Positions 27,276 through 35,568 of a stretch of 64,000 nt of DNA are shown in pieces. A model generated the notes under the pieces. The model was not told the origin of the DNA. It did no database searches and saw only the letters and a list, made by a program, of their open reading frames with translations. Positions within the stretch are counted from its first letter, which is position 1; every line of letters starts with the position of its first letter. A program made the translations under genes and the position numbers. The DNA is from Rhizobium sp. RU20A (GTDB taxonomy: Bacteria > Pseudomonadota > Alphaproteobacteria > Rhizobiales > Rhizobiaceae), in contig NZ_FTMB01000001.1 in assembly GCF_900155885.1 (NCBI RefSeq), forward strand, positions 1,550,001 through 1,614,000. Direction: 5' to 3'.

Positions 27276-28079
27276 CTATTTGTCGTCGCCAGCCATCGCG
27301 CCGAGCAGCTTCGGCAGGTCGCCGAAGCGGGCGATCAGACCGAAAACCACAGCCGCCGTCGCCACGAAGAGGATCGTGACCGAGGCCATGGTCGGCGTAT
27401 AGCCGTAGCGCAGCGCATTGAAAATCTTGATCGGCAAGGTTTCCATGGTGAAGCCGACCGTCATGTAGGCGACGATATATTCGTTCAGCGACAGGACGAA
27501 GGCAAAGGCATAGCCGGAAACGATATAGGGCAGGATGAGCGGCAGGATCACCGTTCGGAAGATCGTCCGGTCGTCGGCCCCCATCGTTGCCGCCGCTTCC
27601 ACCAGCGATCGGTCGATCGAGGAAAAGCCGAGCGAGAGCGTCACGAGCGGCAGCGTCACGAAGAAGATGCCGTGGCTGACGGCCGCCGTCCAGGGCTGGC
27701 CGTAAAAGCCGGCCGTTGCCCAGAAGGTCAGAAGTCCGAGCGCCGTGATGACCGGCGGCAGCGTGAAGGGCGCGATGCCGAGCAGCTGGAAGAAATTCGC
27801 CCAGGGCGCGATGCGCCGCCAGAGGAACCAGGCCAGCGGCAGCGCGATCGCAACCGCCACCGCCGCCGAGGTGAGCGCGAGTGTCAGCGAGGCAAAGAGC
27901 GCGTTGCGCCATTCGGGATTGGCGAAAATCTCGCCGTACCAGCCGAGCGAAAAGCCTTGCGGCGGGAAGGTCAGCGATTGCTTCTGGTTCACCGAAACGC
28001 CGGCGACGACGAGGATCGGCAGGGCGAGGAAGAGCCCGATGGCGCCGAAGAAGAGCTTGCGGAAAATGCTGTCCATCAT
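27276..28079 (-). CDS. ABC transporter permease (PotC-like)
   Basis: A 267-residue inner-membrane protein with about six helices; the EAA coupling motif is SLVEAAATMGADDRTIFRTVILPLILP. Sequence style and operon partner make it the second permease of a spermidine/putrescine-type importer. It overlaps the first permease gene by four bases. Confidence 0.92.
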   Translation of the reverse strand: MMDSIFRKLFFGAIGLFLALPILVVAGVSVNQKQSLTFPPQGFSLGWYGEIFANPEWRNALFASLTLALTSAAVAVAIALPLAWFLWRRIAPWANFFQLLGIAPFTLPPVITALGLLTFWATAGFYGQPWTAAVSHGIFFVTLPLVTLSLGFSSIDRSLVEAAATMGADDRTIFRTVILPLILPYIVSGYAFAFVLSLNEYIVAYMTVGFTMETLPIKIFNALRYGYTPTMASVTILFVATAAVVFGLIARFGDLPKLLGAMAGDDK

Positions 28080-28927
28080 GCCTCTCCCTTGCGCCCGATC
28101 AGCACCGTCATGGCCACCAGCCCCAGCGTGACGAGCACGAGGAAGACGGCCATGGCAGCGGCGAAGGGCATGTTCGACTGATAGATGGCCTGATCCGTGA
28201 TCAGCACCGAGAGCGTCCAGTGCTGCGGACGGCCGAGCAGTTGCGGTAAAAGGTAGGAGCCGAGCGCGAAGATGAAGACCATGACGACCGTCGCGACCAG
28301 CGTGTTCCTGAGCGCCGGCACGACGACGGTGAAGAAGGCCTTCAGCGGCGAGGCACCGAGCGTGCGCGCCGCTTCCGTCAGCGTCGGATCGAGCCGGACG
28401 ATGGCGGGGTAGAGCACAAGAACCGTATAGGGAAAGGCCTGATAGACCATGCCCGTCAGCACTGCCCCGAAGGAGGGCGTCAGCGCCTGCGCCTGTTCCA
28501 TGATGCCGAGCCAGACGAAGAGATTGGTAATGCCGGCCGTGCGCGACAGGAGCGTCGACCAGGCAAAGCCGATGATGACCTCCGACAACGACAGGACCGA
28601 CAACAGCGCCACCAGCCAGACGACCTGCGCCTTACGCGGCAGGCGCGCCAGCATATGGGTGAAGGGCAGCGCCAGCGCCACCGAGACGATCGCGACCGTC
28701 ATGGCGAGGAACAGCGAGAACCCCAGCACATTGGCAAAGAACAGGCTGAGGAAGCGGGCGTAATTGTCGAACACGAAGTCCGGCGCATAAAAGCCGGCCG
28801 GATCGCGCCGGAAGAAGGAGACGGCGATCATCGTGCCGAAGGGCACGACGAAGAAGACGACCAGCATCAGGCCGGGAAAGGCGATCGGCAGATAGTCGAG
28901 CGGATGGCGGGGCGCTTCGCGTCTCAT
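28076..28927 (-). CDS. ABC transporter permease (PotB-like)
   Basis: A 283-residue permease with six predicted helices. Coupling motif: LTEAARTLGASPLKAFFTVVVP. The N-terminus PLDYLPIAFPGLMLVVFFVVPFGTMIAVSF is typical of PotB-like proteins. It overlaps the ATPase gene by four bases and forms the channel with the next permease. Confidence 0.92.
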   Translation of the reverse strand: MRREAPRHPLDYLPIAFPGLMLVVFFVVPFGTMIAVSFFRRDPAGFYAPDFVFDNYARFLSLFFANVLGFSLFLAMTVAIVSVALALPFTHMLARLPRKAQVVWLVALLSVLSLSEVIIGFAWSTLLSRTAGITNLFVWLGIMEQAQALTPSFGAVLTGMVYQAFPYTVLVLYPAIVRLDPTLTEAARTLGASPLKAFFTVVVPALRNTLVATVVMVFIFALGSYLLPQLLGRPQHWTLSVLITDQAIYQSNMPFAAAMAVFLVLVTLGLVAMTVLIGRKGEA

Positions 28928-29955
28928 GATTTCAGCACCACGCAGTCTTCGGCCGTCAGCTGAATGCCGACCGCCTGGCCGACCGAAACCTCCGGCCGCT
29001 CGCGCGGCGTGGAGACGGCGACGACCTGCCGGCCGCCGGCATCGAGGAAGGTCTCGATCGTGCCGCCGAGATCGCGCACGAAGGTGACGGTGGCGGGAAC
29101 GGCCGAGCCGCCCGGGGCCGTCAGGTGCACGTCTTCCGGCCGCACCGAGAGCAGCGCCTTCCCGCCCGCCGGCAGCGTCAGCCCCGGCACGGCGACACCG
29201 AGCACGCTTGCCACACCGCCGGTGGCTTCGGCCTCGATGAGGTTTGTCTGGCCGATGAAGTCGGCGACGAAACTGTCGGCCGGGCGGCGGTAGATCTCGA
29301 TCGGCGAGGCCGCCTGCCGGATCTCGCCCGCCTGCATGACGACGACCGTATCGGCCATGGTCATCGCCTCGCGCTGGTCATGGGTCACGACGATGGTCGT
29401 GATGCCAAGGCTCTGCTGCAATTGGCGCAGTTCCACCTGCATGGCCTCGCGCAGCTTCGCATCGAGCGCCGACAGCGGCTCGTCGAGCAGGAAGAGTTTC
29501 GGCGAAATGGCGAGCGCCCGGGCAATCGCCACGCGCTGCCGCTGGCCGCCGGAGAGCTTGGAGACGGGCCGGTCGGCATAGCCCTTCAGATGGATCATCG
29601 CCAGGAGCTCCTCGACCCGGCGCGCCTGCGCCGCCTTGTCGATGCCGCGAATGCGCAAGGGGTAGGCGATGTTCTCGCCGACTGTCAGATGCGGGAAGAG
29701 CGCCAGCGACTGGAACACCATGCCGAGATTGCGCTTGTGCGTCGGCACCGCCGTAATGTCTTCGCCGCCGAGCCGGATCGCGCCGCGCGTCGGCAGATCG
29801 AGCCCGGCGATCATCCGGAGCAAGGTGGTCTTGCCGCAGCCGGATGGCCCCAGCAGGCAGACGAAGGTGCCGTTCGGCACCTCAAGGTCCACGCCCTTCA
29901 CGGCCGTGAACGATCCAAATTCCTTGACGACATTCTGAAGGGCAAGACCTGACAT
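28924..29955 (-). CDS. Polyamine-type ABC transporter ATP-binding protein (PotA-like)
   Basis: A 343-residue ATPase. Walker A GPSGCGKTT, signature LSGGQRQRVAIARAL, Walker B FLLDEPLSALDAKLRE and switch VTHDQREAM are all present, with a C-terminal TOBE domain from about residue 260. I start at 29955 (MSGLALQNVVKEFGSF). A 716-residue open frame continues upstream through the repeat into an out-of-frame reading of the binding-protein gene and is not one gene. The 260-base gap before it holds two large palindromic repeats. Confidence 0.94.
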   Translation of the reverse strand: MSGLALQNVVKEFGSFTAVKGVDLEVPNGTFVCLLGPSGCGKTTLLRMIAGLDLPTRGAIRLGGEDITAVPTHKRNLGMVFQSLALFPHLTVGENIAYPLRIRGIDKAAQARRVEELLAMIHLKGYADRPVSKLSGGQRQRVAIARALAISPKLFLLDEPLSALDAKLREAMQVELRQLQQSLGITTIVVTHDQREAMTMADTVVVMQAGEIRQAASPIEIYRRPADSFVADFIGQTNLIEAEATGGVASVLGVAVPGLTLPAGGKALLSVRPEDVHLTAPGGSAVPATVTFVRDLGGTIETFLDAGGRQVVAVSTPRERPEVSVGQAVGIQLTAEDCVVLKS

Positions 29956-30026
29956 GGGAGGTTCCCGAAACAGAGAAGAGAAATGGCAGCGGATGAGGGG
30001 GGACGAGCGCGGCTGGCTGCGCCGCC

Positions 30027-30190
30027 CCCCCTCATCCGCCTGCCGGCACCTTCTCCCCGCTGGGGAGAAGGGACAACCATCATCCATCGCAGCCGCATGA
30101 CCGGACACATCAACATCCCCAAAGCTGACCCCTCGCCGCCTCGATCCTTCTCCCCAGCGGGGAGAAGGTGCCGGCAGGCGGATGAGGGGG
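30027..30190. repeat. Pair of 45-base inverted repeats (RIME-like element)
   Basis: 30027-30071 and 30146-30190 are exact reverse complements, 45 bases each, and each contains its own inner palindrome CCTTCTCCCC-GC-TGGGGAGAAGG. The sequence style (CCCCCTCATCCGCC...) matches the Rhizobium-specific intergenic mosaic elements as I remember them. It lies inside the transport operon between the binding-protein gene and the ATPase, and could fold into a large mRNA hairpin. Confidence 0.85.
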
Positions 30191-30215
30191 ACGCAGGGAC
30201 GTAGGATCTGCCGCC

Positions 30216-31304
30216 TTACCCGACGATCAGCTCCGTCCACTTCTGGTTCAGCCAGTCCGACTTGGTCTGGTAGAGGTCGTAGCGCGGGATGACCGGATCG
30301 ATATCGGAGGAGACGGCGGCGAATTCTTCCGGCGTAAGGTCCAGCAGCTCGCGCTTGACGGTGGGCGACGTGCCGACCTTGCGCGACAGGGTCGCCTGAA
30401 CGGCTGGCTGCGACATGTAGTCGATGAAGACATGCGCTTCCTCGCCCTTCTGAGAAGCGCGCGAGACGGCCCAGCTGCCGCTGTCGAGAATGCCGCCTTC
30501 CTTCGGGAAGGTGGAGCGCACCGGATTGCCGTCGGCAGCAGCAAGGCCCGTCACGTCGTGATAATACTGGCCCATCGGGATTTCGCCCGACTTCAGGGAC
30601 TGCTCGAACTGGGCTTCGTCGCGATACCACAGGCGCACATTCGGCTTCACTTCGGCAAGCTTTTCGAAGGCCTTCAGAATACCCTCTTCCGTGTCGAGCG
30701 CGTTGGTGCCGCCCATGAAGGACTTGGCGGTCACTTCGAGCAGGAAGGAGTTGGAGACGAGCGCCAAGAGGCCGAGCTTGTCGGCGTTGGCCGGATCCCA
30801 CAGCGCCTGCCAGCTCGTCGGTGCCTCCTTGAAGACATCGGTGTTGGTGACAAGCGTGATGTACCAGGAGACGGCGCCGATGCCGGCGATGCGTCCATCC
30901 GGATACTTGTTGATGAAGGTTTCCTTCAGGTTCGCCATGTTTTTCAGCTTTGCAGCATCCAGCGGCGCCCAAAGCTCCGTCGTCTGCCCCTTGAGCATGG
31001 CGACCTGGGAGATCATCGACACGTCGGCCGGCGCCTGGCCGGCCCTGGCGGCCTGCTCTAGCTGCACCAGCCATGCTTCGCCCGTCGGCTCGGCGACACT
31101 TTCGACGGCAATGCCGGTCGCCTTGGTGAATTCGGGGAAGATGTGCTTGTCGAAACTGTCCTTGAAGTAGCCGCCGTAAACGCCGACCTTCAGCGACTTG
31201 TCCTGCGCGCGCAGCATGGAGGGCATGGCCAGCATGGAAACGCCGGCAAGGCCGGTGCCGAGCACGGCGCGGCGGCTGACGGATGTCTTCAGAATATCCT
31301 TCAT
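30216..31304 (-). CDS. ABC transporter substrate-binding protein (polyamine/PotD-like family)
   Basis: A 362-residue secreted binding protein. The signal sequence has a twin-arginine look (SVSRRAVLGTGLAGVSMLAM), so Tat export is likely. The mature part starts QDKSLKVGVYGGYFKDSFDKHIFPEF, typical of the PotD/AfuA group. It is the second gene of the block, 71 bases after the ureohydrolase, and the abundant 5' part of the transcript before the palindromic repeats. Ligand probably a cationic guanidino or amino compound, by context. Confidence 0.9.
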   Translation of the reverse strand: MKDILKTSVSRRAVLGTGLAGVSMLAMPSMLRAQDKSLKVGVYGGYFKDSFDKHIFPEFTKATGIAVESVAEPTGEAWLVQLEQAARAGQAPADVSMISQVAMLKGQTTELWAPLDAAKLKNMANLKETFINKYPDGRIAGIGAVSWYITLVTNTDVFKEAPTSWQALWDPANADKLGLLALVSNSFLLEVTAKSFMGGTNALDTEEGILKAFEKLAEVKPNVRLWYRDEAQFEQSLKSGEIPMGQYYHDVTGLAAADGNPVRSTFPKEGGILDSGSWAVSRASQKGEEAHVFIDYMSQPAVQATLSRKVGTSPTVKRELLDLTPEEFAAVSSDIDPVIPRYDLYQTKSDWLNQKWTELIVG

Positions 31305-31375
31305 TGTCTTCTCCTGTTTTGGGCGGCCGCCGCTTTCGGCGTGCCGGTCCCGTTCCCGTTTCTGTATCCGTTCTG

Positions 31376-32434
31376 TCAGGCCTGGCCGATCACCGAAGGG
31401 CTGAAGGCCATGAGGCTGAGGATTTCGAACAGCACCTGCGCACCGGCATGGGCCGTATTGGTCGTTGAATCATACTGCGGCGCGACCTCGACGACATCCC
31501 CGCCGACGAGATTGACACCCTTGAGCCCACGGATGAGTTCCAGCACCTCGCGGGTCGTCAGGCCGCCGATCTCCGGCGTGCCGGTGCCCGGCGCAAAGCT
31601 CGGATCGAGGCTGTCGATGTCGAAGGACAGGTAGGTCGGACCGTCGCCGACGATCGCCCTGGCCTTTTCGATGATGGCGGGAATACCCATGCCTGTCACC
31701 TCCTCCGCATGGATGACGGTCATGCCGGATTCATAGGAGAACTCCCACAGATATTCGGCCGAGCCGCGAATGCCGATCTGGATCGTACGGGTCGGGTCGA
31801 GCACGCCGTCCAGCACCGCATTGCGGAAGGGGCCGCCATGGTGGAACTTGGTGAGGTCATAGGCGCCGCCCGTGTCGCAGTGGGCGTCGATGTGGATCAT
31901 GCCGACCGGACGATCCTTGCCGACGGCGCGCATGATCGGATGGGTGATGGAATGATCGCCGCCCACCGACAGCGGGATGACGCCGGCCGAAACGATCTTG
32001 GCGATATGCGCCTCGATGTCCTCGTGGCACATTTCCAGCCGGTAGCGGCTGCGAAACGGCACGTCGCCGATATCGGCAACCCTGAGATCGAAGACCGGTG
32101 CGCACCCGAGAACATGATTGTAGGGGCCGATCCGCTCGATGCTGCGCATGGCGCGCGGTCCGAAGCGCGAACCGGGACGATTGGTGACACCGAGATCCAT
32201 GGGCACGCCGACCAGCGCCACCTGAAGATTGCCAAAATCCGGCTCGCCCGCAGAGATGGGCATGTGGGGCGCCGAAAGCAGCGTCGGAACGCCGGAATAG
32301 GGCGCAAGACGCGTCCCGCTTTTCGAGAAGATCTTGTCCGCGACCTTGCGGAAGTCGGGATCGAACATCTCGCCGCCATGCGCCTCGCCGTACTTCTCGC
32401 GCAGTGCCTTGAGCGTCGTTTCGTCGATGGCCAT
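31376..32434 (-). CDS. Agmatinase/guanidinobutyrase family ureohydrolase
   Basis: A 352-residue binuclear-metal hydrolase of the arginase superfamily. The metal ligands are visible: GGDHS in LSVGGDHSITHP, DAHCD in MIHIDAHCDTGG and the D-x-D pair in YLSFDIDSLDPSFAPGTGTPE. These enzymes split urea from agmatine, 4-guanidinobutyrate or related guanidino compounds; fine specificity cannot be read. First gene of a same-strand block with a polyamine-type transporter and an amidase, divergent from a LysR regulator 236 bases away. Confidence 0.93.
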   Translation of the reverse strand: MAIDETTLKALREKYGEAHGGEMFDPDFRKVADKIFSKSGTRLAPYSGVPTLLSAPHMPISAGEPDFGNLQVALVGVPMDLGVTNRPGSRFGPRAMRSIERIGPYNHVLGCAPVFDLRVADIGDVPFRSRYRLEMCHEDIEAHIAKIVSAGVIPLSVGGDHSITHPIMRAVGKDRPVGMIHIDAHCDTGGAYDLTKFHHGGPFRNAVLDGVLDPTRTIQIGIRGSAEYLWEFSYESGMTVIHAEEVTGMGIPAIIEKARAIVGDGPTYLSFDIDSLDPSFAPGTGTPEIGGLTTREVLELIRGLKGVNLVGGDVVEVAPQYDSTTNTAHAGAQVLFEILSLMAFSPSVIGQA

Positions 32435-32632
32435 GTCGGTCTCGCCCTTCTGTCTCGGAAGGGGCCCGCATGCCGGTCGATCCGGACGATGCGCGTGGGA
32501 GAGCTTACGTGGAACGGCAGCCGCCGATCCCCCGCATCTCCCTTCGTGTTCCCCTTCGGTCTTTTCTGATCGTTGCGAGAACTAGAGCGGAAATGTCTTT
32601 GAAAATCAATTGACATTGTTATAGGATCATAG

Positions 32633-32647
32633 GTGAGAAAAACTCAC
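32633..32647. promoter_or_regulatory. LysR-type operator dyad between the ureohydrolase and its LysR regulator
   Basis: GTGAG-AAAAA-CTCAC, a perfect dyad that fits the T-N11-A rule for LysR boxes. It lies just upstream of the regulator's ribosome site, as expected for autoregulation and control of the divergent operon. Confidence 0.55.
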
Positions 32648-32670
32648 AGAACATCATTCGGAGAGCGCCC

Positions 32671-33729
32671 CTGCCCGCCCGTCTGCCACCGCTCAATCCG
32701 CTGCGAGCCTTCGAGGCGACGGCCCGGCGTGGGTCGGTGTCGGCTGCCGCCCGCGAGCTCAACGTCACGCACGGCGCCATCAGCCACCAGATCCGCGCCC
32801 TCGAACTGTCCGTCAATACGCCGTTGTTCGAGCGCGGCGGCAAGCGGCTCAAGCTGACGCCGCAGGGTGCGCTGCTGTTGCCCGCCGTCACCCGCGCCTT
32901 CGACGACATTGCCGCCGCCACCGCCGCCATGACGAGGCCGGCGACCAGCGGCGAACTGACGATTACCTGCGTGCCCGCCCTCCTCTCCCTGTGGCTGATC
33001 CCGCGCCTCCATCTTTTCACCGAGCAGTATCCCGATGTGCGCCTGACCCTGACGGCTTCGAACGACACGGCAAATCTCTTCGATCCACGGGTCGACCTCG
33101 CCATTCTCTACGGCGACGGCAACTGGGGGGACGTGTGGACACGGCTGTGGAGCCGCCTGTCGCTGTTTCCCGTGGTCAGCCCCGCGCTTGTCGCCAGCCG
33201 GCCGCTGCGCTCCATCCGCGACCTGTCCGATCATACGCTGCTGCACGGCGATGACGGGCGTGAGTGGAGCACCTGGCTCGCCGCCGCCGATGCCGCCGAC
33301 GTGCAGCGCGGGCGCCGGCATTTCATGAGCGACGCAAGACTGTCGACGGAAGCCGCCCTGCACGGCCAGGGCGTCGCGCTCGGTGATACCATCACCGCCG
33401 GCAGCCTCATCGCGCGCGGCGAACTGATTGCGCCCTTCGACCTCTCCGTTCCCGCCAACGATGCCTTCTACGTTGCCTGCCGCTCGGAGAACCGCGCCGC
33501 GCCGATCGTCAAGGTCTTCATCGACTGGCTGTTTGCCGCCCTCGAGGCCGATCCGCTGCCGGAACCGCAGGCGTCCGGCCGCACGGTGCTGCGCACCCGT
33601 CACGGAAAAATGAGCGCCGGCCATGGCGCCAGCGCCGCCGCCCCCTCGGAGAAACGCTCAAAGCCTCCCATATCCCGTCGCAAGACCCGGCCAGATCCGG
33701 CAGCGCCCAAAACCCGAACGTCACGATGA
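32671..33729 (+). CDS. LysR family regulator (GcvA-like), probable CTG start
   Basis: About 352 residues from CTG 32671. The first ATG/GTG-type start in frame (GTG 32737) would remove part of the helix-turn-helix: the sequence before it, PARLPPLNPLRAFEATARRG, is the standard N-terminus of GcvA-like LysR proteins. GGAGAG lies five bases upstream of the CTG, supporting it; ATT at 32656 is the only other option. HTH: SVSAAARELNVTHGAISHQIRALE. Substrate domain about residues 105-310, then a basic low-complexity tail of about 40 residues. Its stop overlaps an ATG of the aminotransferase frame, so the two are co-translated. Confidence 0.85.
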   Translation: MPARLPPLNPLRAFEATARRGSVSAAARELNVTHGAISHQIRALELSVNTPLFERGGKRLKLTPQGALLLPAVTRAFDDIAAATAAMTRPATSGELTITCVPALLSLWLIPRLHLFTEQYPDVRLTLTASNDTANLFDPRVDLAILYGDGNWGDVWTRLWSRLSLFPVVSPALVASRPLRSIRDLSDHTLLHGDDGREWSTWLAAADAADVQRGRRHFMSDARLSTEAALHGQGVALGDTITAGSLIARGELIAPFDLSVPANDAFYVACRSENRAAPIVKVFIDWLFAALEADPLPEPQASGRTVLRTRHGKMSAGHGASAAAPSEKRSKPPISRRKTRPDPAAPKTRTSR

Positions 33730-33758
33730 CGAACCGGTCCAACCACGGAAGTCCGACA

Positions 33759-34934
33759 ATGCCCCGCTTCAATCCCCGCGTCGCAACCCTTGCCCCGCCG
33801 CCGATTCCGTCCGTCTTTGCCTGGGCGCGGGATTACGACGGCAGCCAGGGCCCGCTGATCGATCTGTCGCAGGCCGTGCCGGGCTATCCCGCCCATCCGG
33901 ACATGCTCGCCTGGCTCGGCGAGGCCGCCGCCTCCACCGCCTCGACCGGCTATGGCCCGATCGAGGGCGAGCCGGGCCTTCGCGCCGCCTATGCCCGCCA
34001 TGCCGGCGCCGTCTATGGCGCAGCGCTCGAGGCCGGCAACATCCACATCACCGCCGGCTGCAACCAGGCCTTCATCGTCACGATGATGGCGCTGGCCGGC
34101 GCAGGCGACACCGTGCTCGTCACCAACCCCTTCTATTTCAACCACGAAACGACGCTGACCATGCTTGGCATCGGCGTGGACCTCGTGCCCTGCGACCCGG
34201 TGACCGGCTTCCTGCCGGACGTTGGCGCCCTCAAGGACGCGCTGACACCGAAGGTCCGCGCCCTTGCACTCGTGTCGCCCAACAACCCGACCGGCGCCAT
34301 CTATCCGCCCGAACTGCTGAGCGAGATTTTCGCGCTGTGCAAGGCGAACGGGACCTGGCTGGTGCTCGACGAAACCTACCGCGACTTCCTGCCGGGCGAT
34401 GCCGCACCGCATGCGCTGTTTTCGCAAGAGGGCTGGGAGGACACGCTGATCGGCCTCTATTCGTTCTCGAAATCCTTCTGCATTCCCGGCCACCGGCTCG
34501 GCGCCATCACGGCAAGTCCGGCCGTTGTCGCCGAAATCGCCAAGGTGATGGACAATGTGCAGATCTGCGCGCCCCGCGCGGGCCAGATCGCGCTGGAAAA
34601 GGCACTGCCGGCGCTCGACGCCTGGCGGGCCGGCAACCGCGCCGAGATCCTGCGCCGTGCCGAGGCGCTGAAAGCGGTCATGGAGGACGTGCCGGACTGG
34701 TCGATCCAGGCGATCGGTGCCTATTTCGCCTATATCCGCCACCCCTACCCGGATATCGACAGCGCCTTCGTGGCCGAAAAGCTCGCCAAGGGCGCCGGCA
34801 TCATCTGCCTGCCCGGCGATTTCTTCGGCGCGGGTCAGGATGGCTTCCTGCGCTTTGCCTTCGCCAATGCCGGCGTGGATGTCATCGGGCAGGTGCGGGA
34901 GCGGCTGCGCCGCTTCGTGCTGCCCGGCATCTGA
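33759..34934 (+). CDS. Class I/II pyridoxal-phosphate aminotransferase
   Basis: About 391 residues (fold type I). PLP site: N in VSPNNPTGAIYPPE, the D in WLVLDETYRDF, and the Schiff-base lysine in LYSFSKSFCIPGHRLGA. ATG 33759 is preceded by GGAAG; ATG 33726, overlapping the LysR stop, is an alternative start adding 11 residues. Role inferred from context: deamination of an amino acid or of the omega-amino product of the neighbouring guanidino-compound pathway. Substrate unknown. Confidence 0.88.
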   Translation: MPRFNPRVATLAPPPIPSVFAWARDYDGSQGPLIDLSQAVPGYPAHPDMLAWLGEAAASTASTGYGPIEGEPGLRAAYARHAGAVYGAALEAGNIHITAGCNQAFIVTMMALAGAGDTVLVTNPFYFNHETTLTMLGIGVDLVPCDPVTGFLPDVGALKDALTPKVRALALVSPNNPTGAIYPPELLSEIFALCKANGTWLVLDETYRDFLPGDAAPHALFSQEGWEDTLIGLYSFSKSFCIPGHRLGAITASPAVVAEIAKVMDNVQICAPRAGQIALEKALPALDAWRAGNRAEILRRAEALKAVMEDVPDWSIQAIGAYFAYIRHPYPDIDSAFVAEKLAKGAGIICLPGDFFGAGQDGFLRFAFANAGVDVIGQVRERLRRFVLPGI

Positions 34935-34964
34935 ACGGGGAGGCACGGCAGATCCCCAATAGAA

Positions 34965-34994
34965 AAGGCCGCCACGGTCAATCGTGGCGGCCTT
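34965..34994. terminator. Bidirectional terminator hairpin
   Basis: AAGGCCGCCACG and CGTGGCGGCCTT, 12-bp perfect arms around GTCAAT. On the minus strand it is followed by TTTTCTATT; it sits between the convergent aminotransferase and the 49-residue protein gene. Confidence 0.8.
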
Positions 34995-35019
34995 CTCACG
35001 TCAAGGAGGTGGAGTGGCG

Positions 35020-35169
35020 TCAGAGGGCGCCGAAGACGATCGCGCAGACGAAGCCGAAGGCTGCGAGGCAGACGACACCGGGCACAATCTGCTGGACCCG
35101 CACCTTGCGGGCCGGAAGCGCGGCGCAATTCGAATAGGGAACCGACAAAGCCTGACGATGTACCTGCAT
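35020..35169 (-). CDS. Small membrane protein, 49 residues
   Basis: A short gene easily missed. ATG at 35169 is preceded by CAGGAGG five bases upstream, an ideal ribosome site. The product starts MQVHRQALSVPYSNCAALPA, has a basic stretch (ARKVRVQQ) and ends in one hydrophobic helix of about 20 residues (IVPGVVCLAAFGFVCAIVFG). It is followed by a strong terminator. Single-span topology with the N-terminal half inside is expected from the positive charges. I do not recognise a family. No partner gene is adjacent on its strand. Confidence 0.7.
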   Translation of the reverse strand: MQVHRQALSVPYSNCAALPARKVRVQQIVPGVVCLAAFGFVCAIVFGAL

Positions 35170-35568
35170 GGGACCTCCTGCCAATCTTGCAGCCGGAACG
35201 ACTGCCTTGGAATTGTCACAATGTTTATCGCCTAATCACGACCCAATTGATAGAGATTATTTTGCGTTGTGGGCCGTCGGCATGAAAAATCCGTGCAAAG
35301 TCGATTGTTCCAGCCCAGGACGCCCGGCCTGCAAAAAGCCCATCGCCGTTGGGCGCCGTTAACCTGTCAGGCGTAAACGGGGCGGGCGCCTACAGAAATT
35401 TGGTCGGACGCACCCTGACTTTCCAGCGTCGAAACCTATATCGTGTGCCGGATATCGCTTTTCCGCTGCGCAGGTCGGACCCAACCCGTGCACAGTCATC
35501 GGCGAAAGCGACATCCGCCCCGGGCGGCAGGCCAGCCGCGCCGACCCTGCGGTCGAAGAGTGGTGTAG
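35170..35568. other. Intergenic region upstream of the 49-residue protein and the histidine kinase
   Basis: About 400 bases without a convincing gene. The part near 35210-35290 is AT-richer than its surroundings and is the likely promoter zone for the divergent genes. No perfect long dyad, riboswitch or tRNA was seen. Confidence 0.5.

Noticed and set aside
28924-31074. A single 716-residue gene joining the ATPase to upstream sequence
   Set aside because: The N-terminal half is an out-of-frame reading of the binding-protein gene and the repeat; the real ATPase starts at 29955.
35225-35370. A possible EcfG promoter before the histidine kinase
   Set aside because: GGAAC occurs near 35195 but no CGTT lies 16 or 17 bases downstream.
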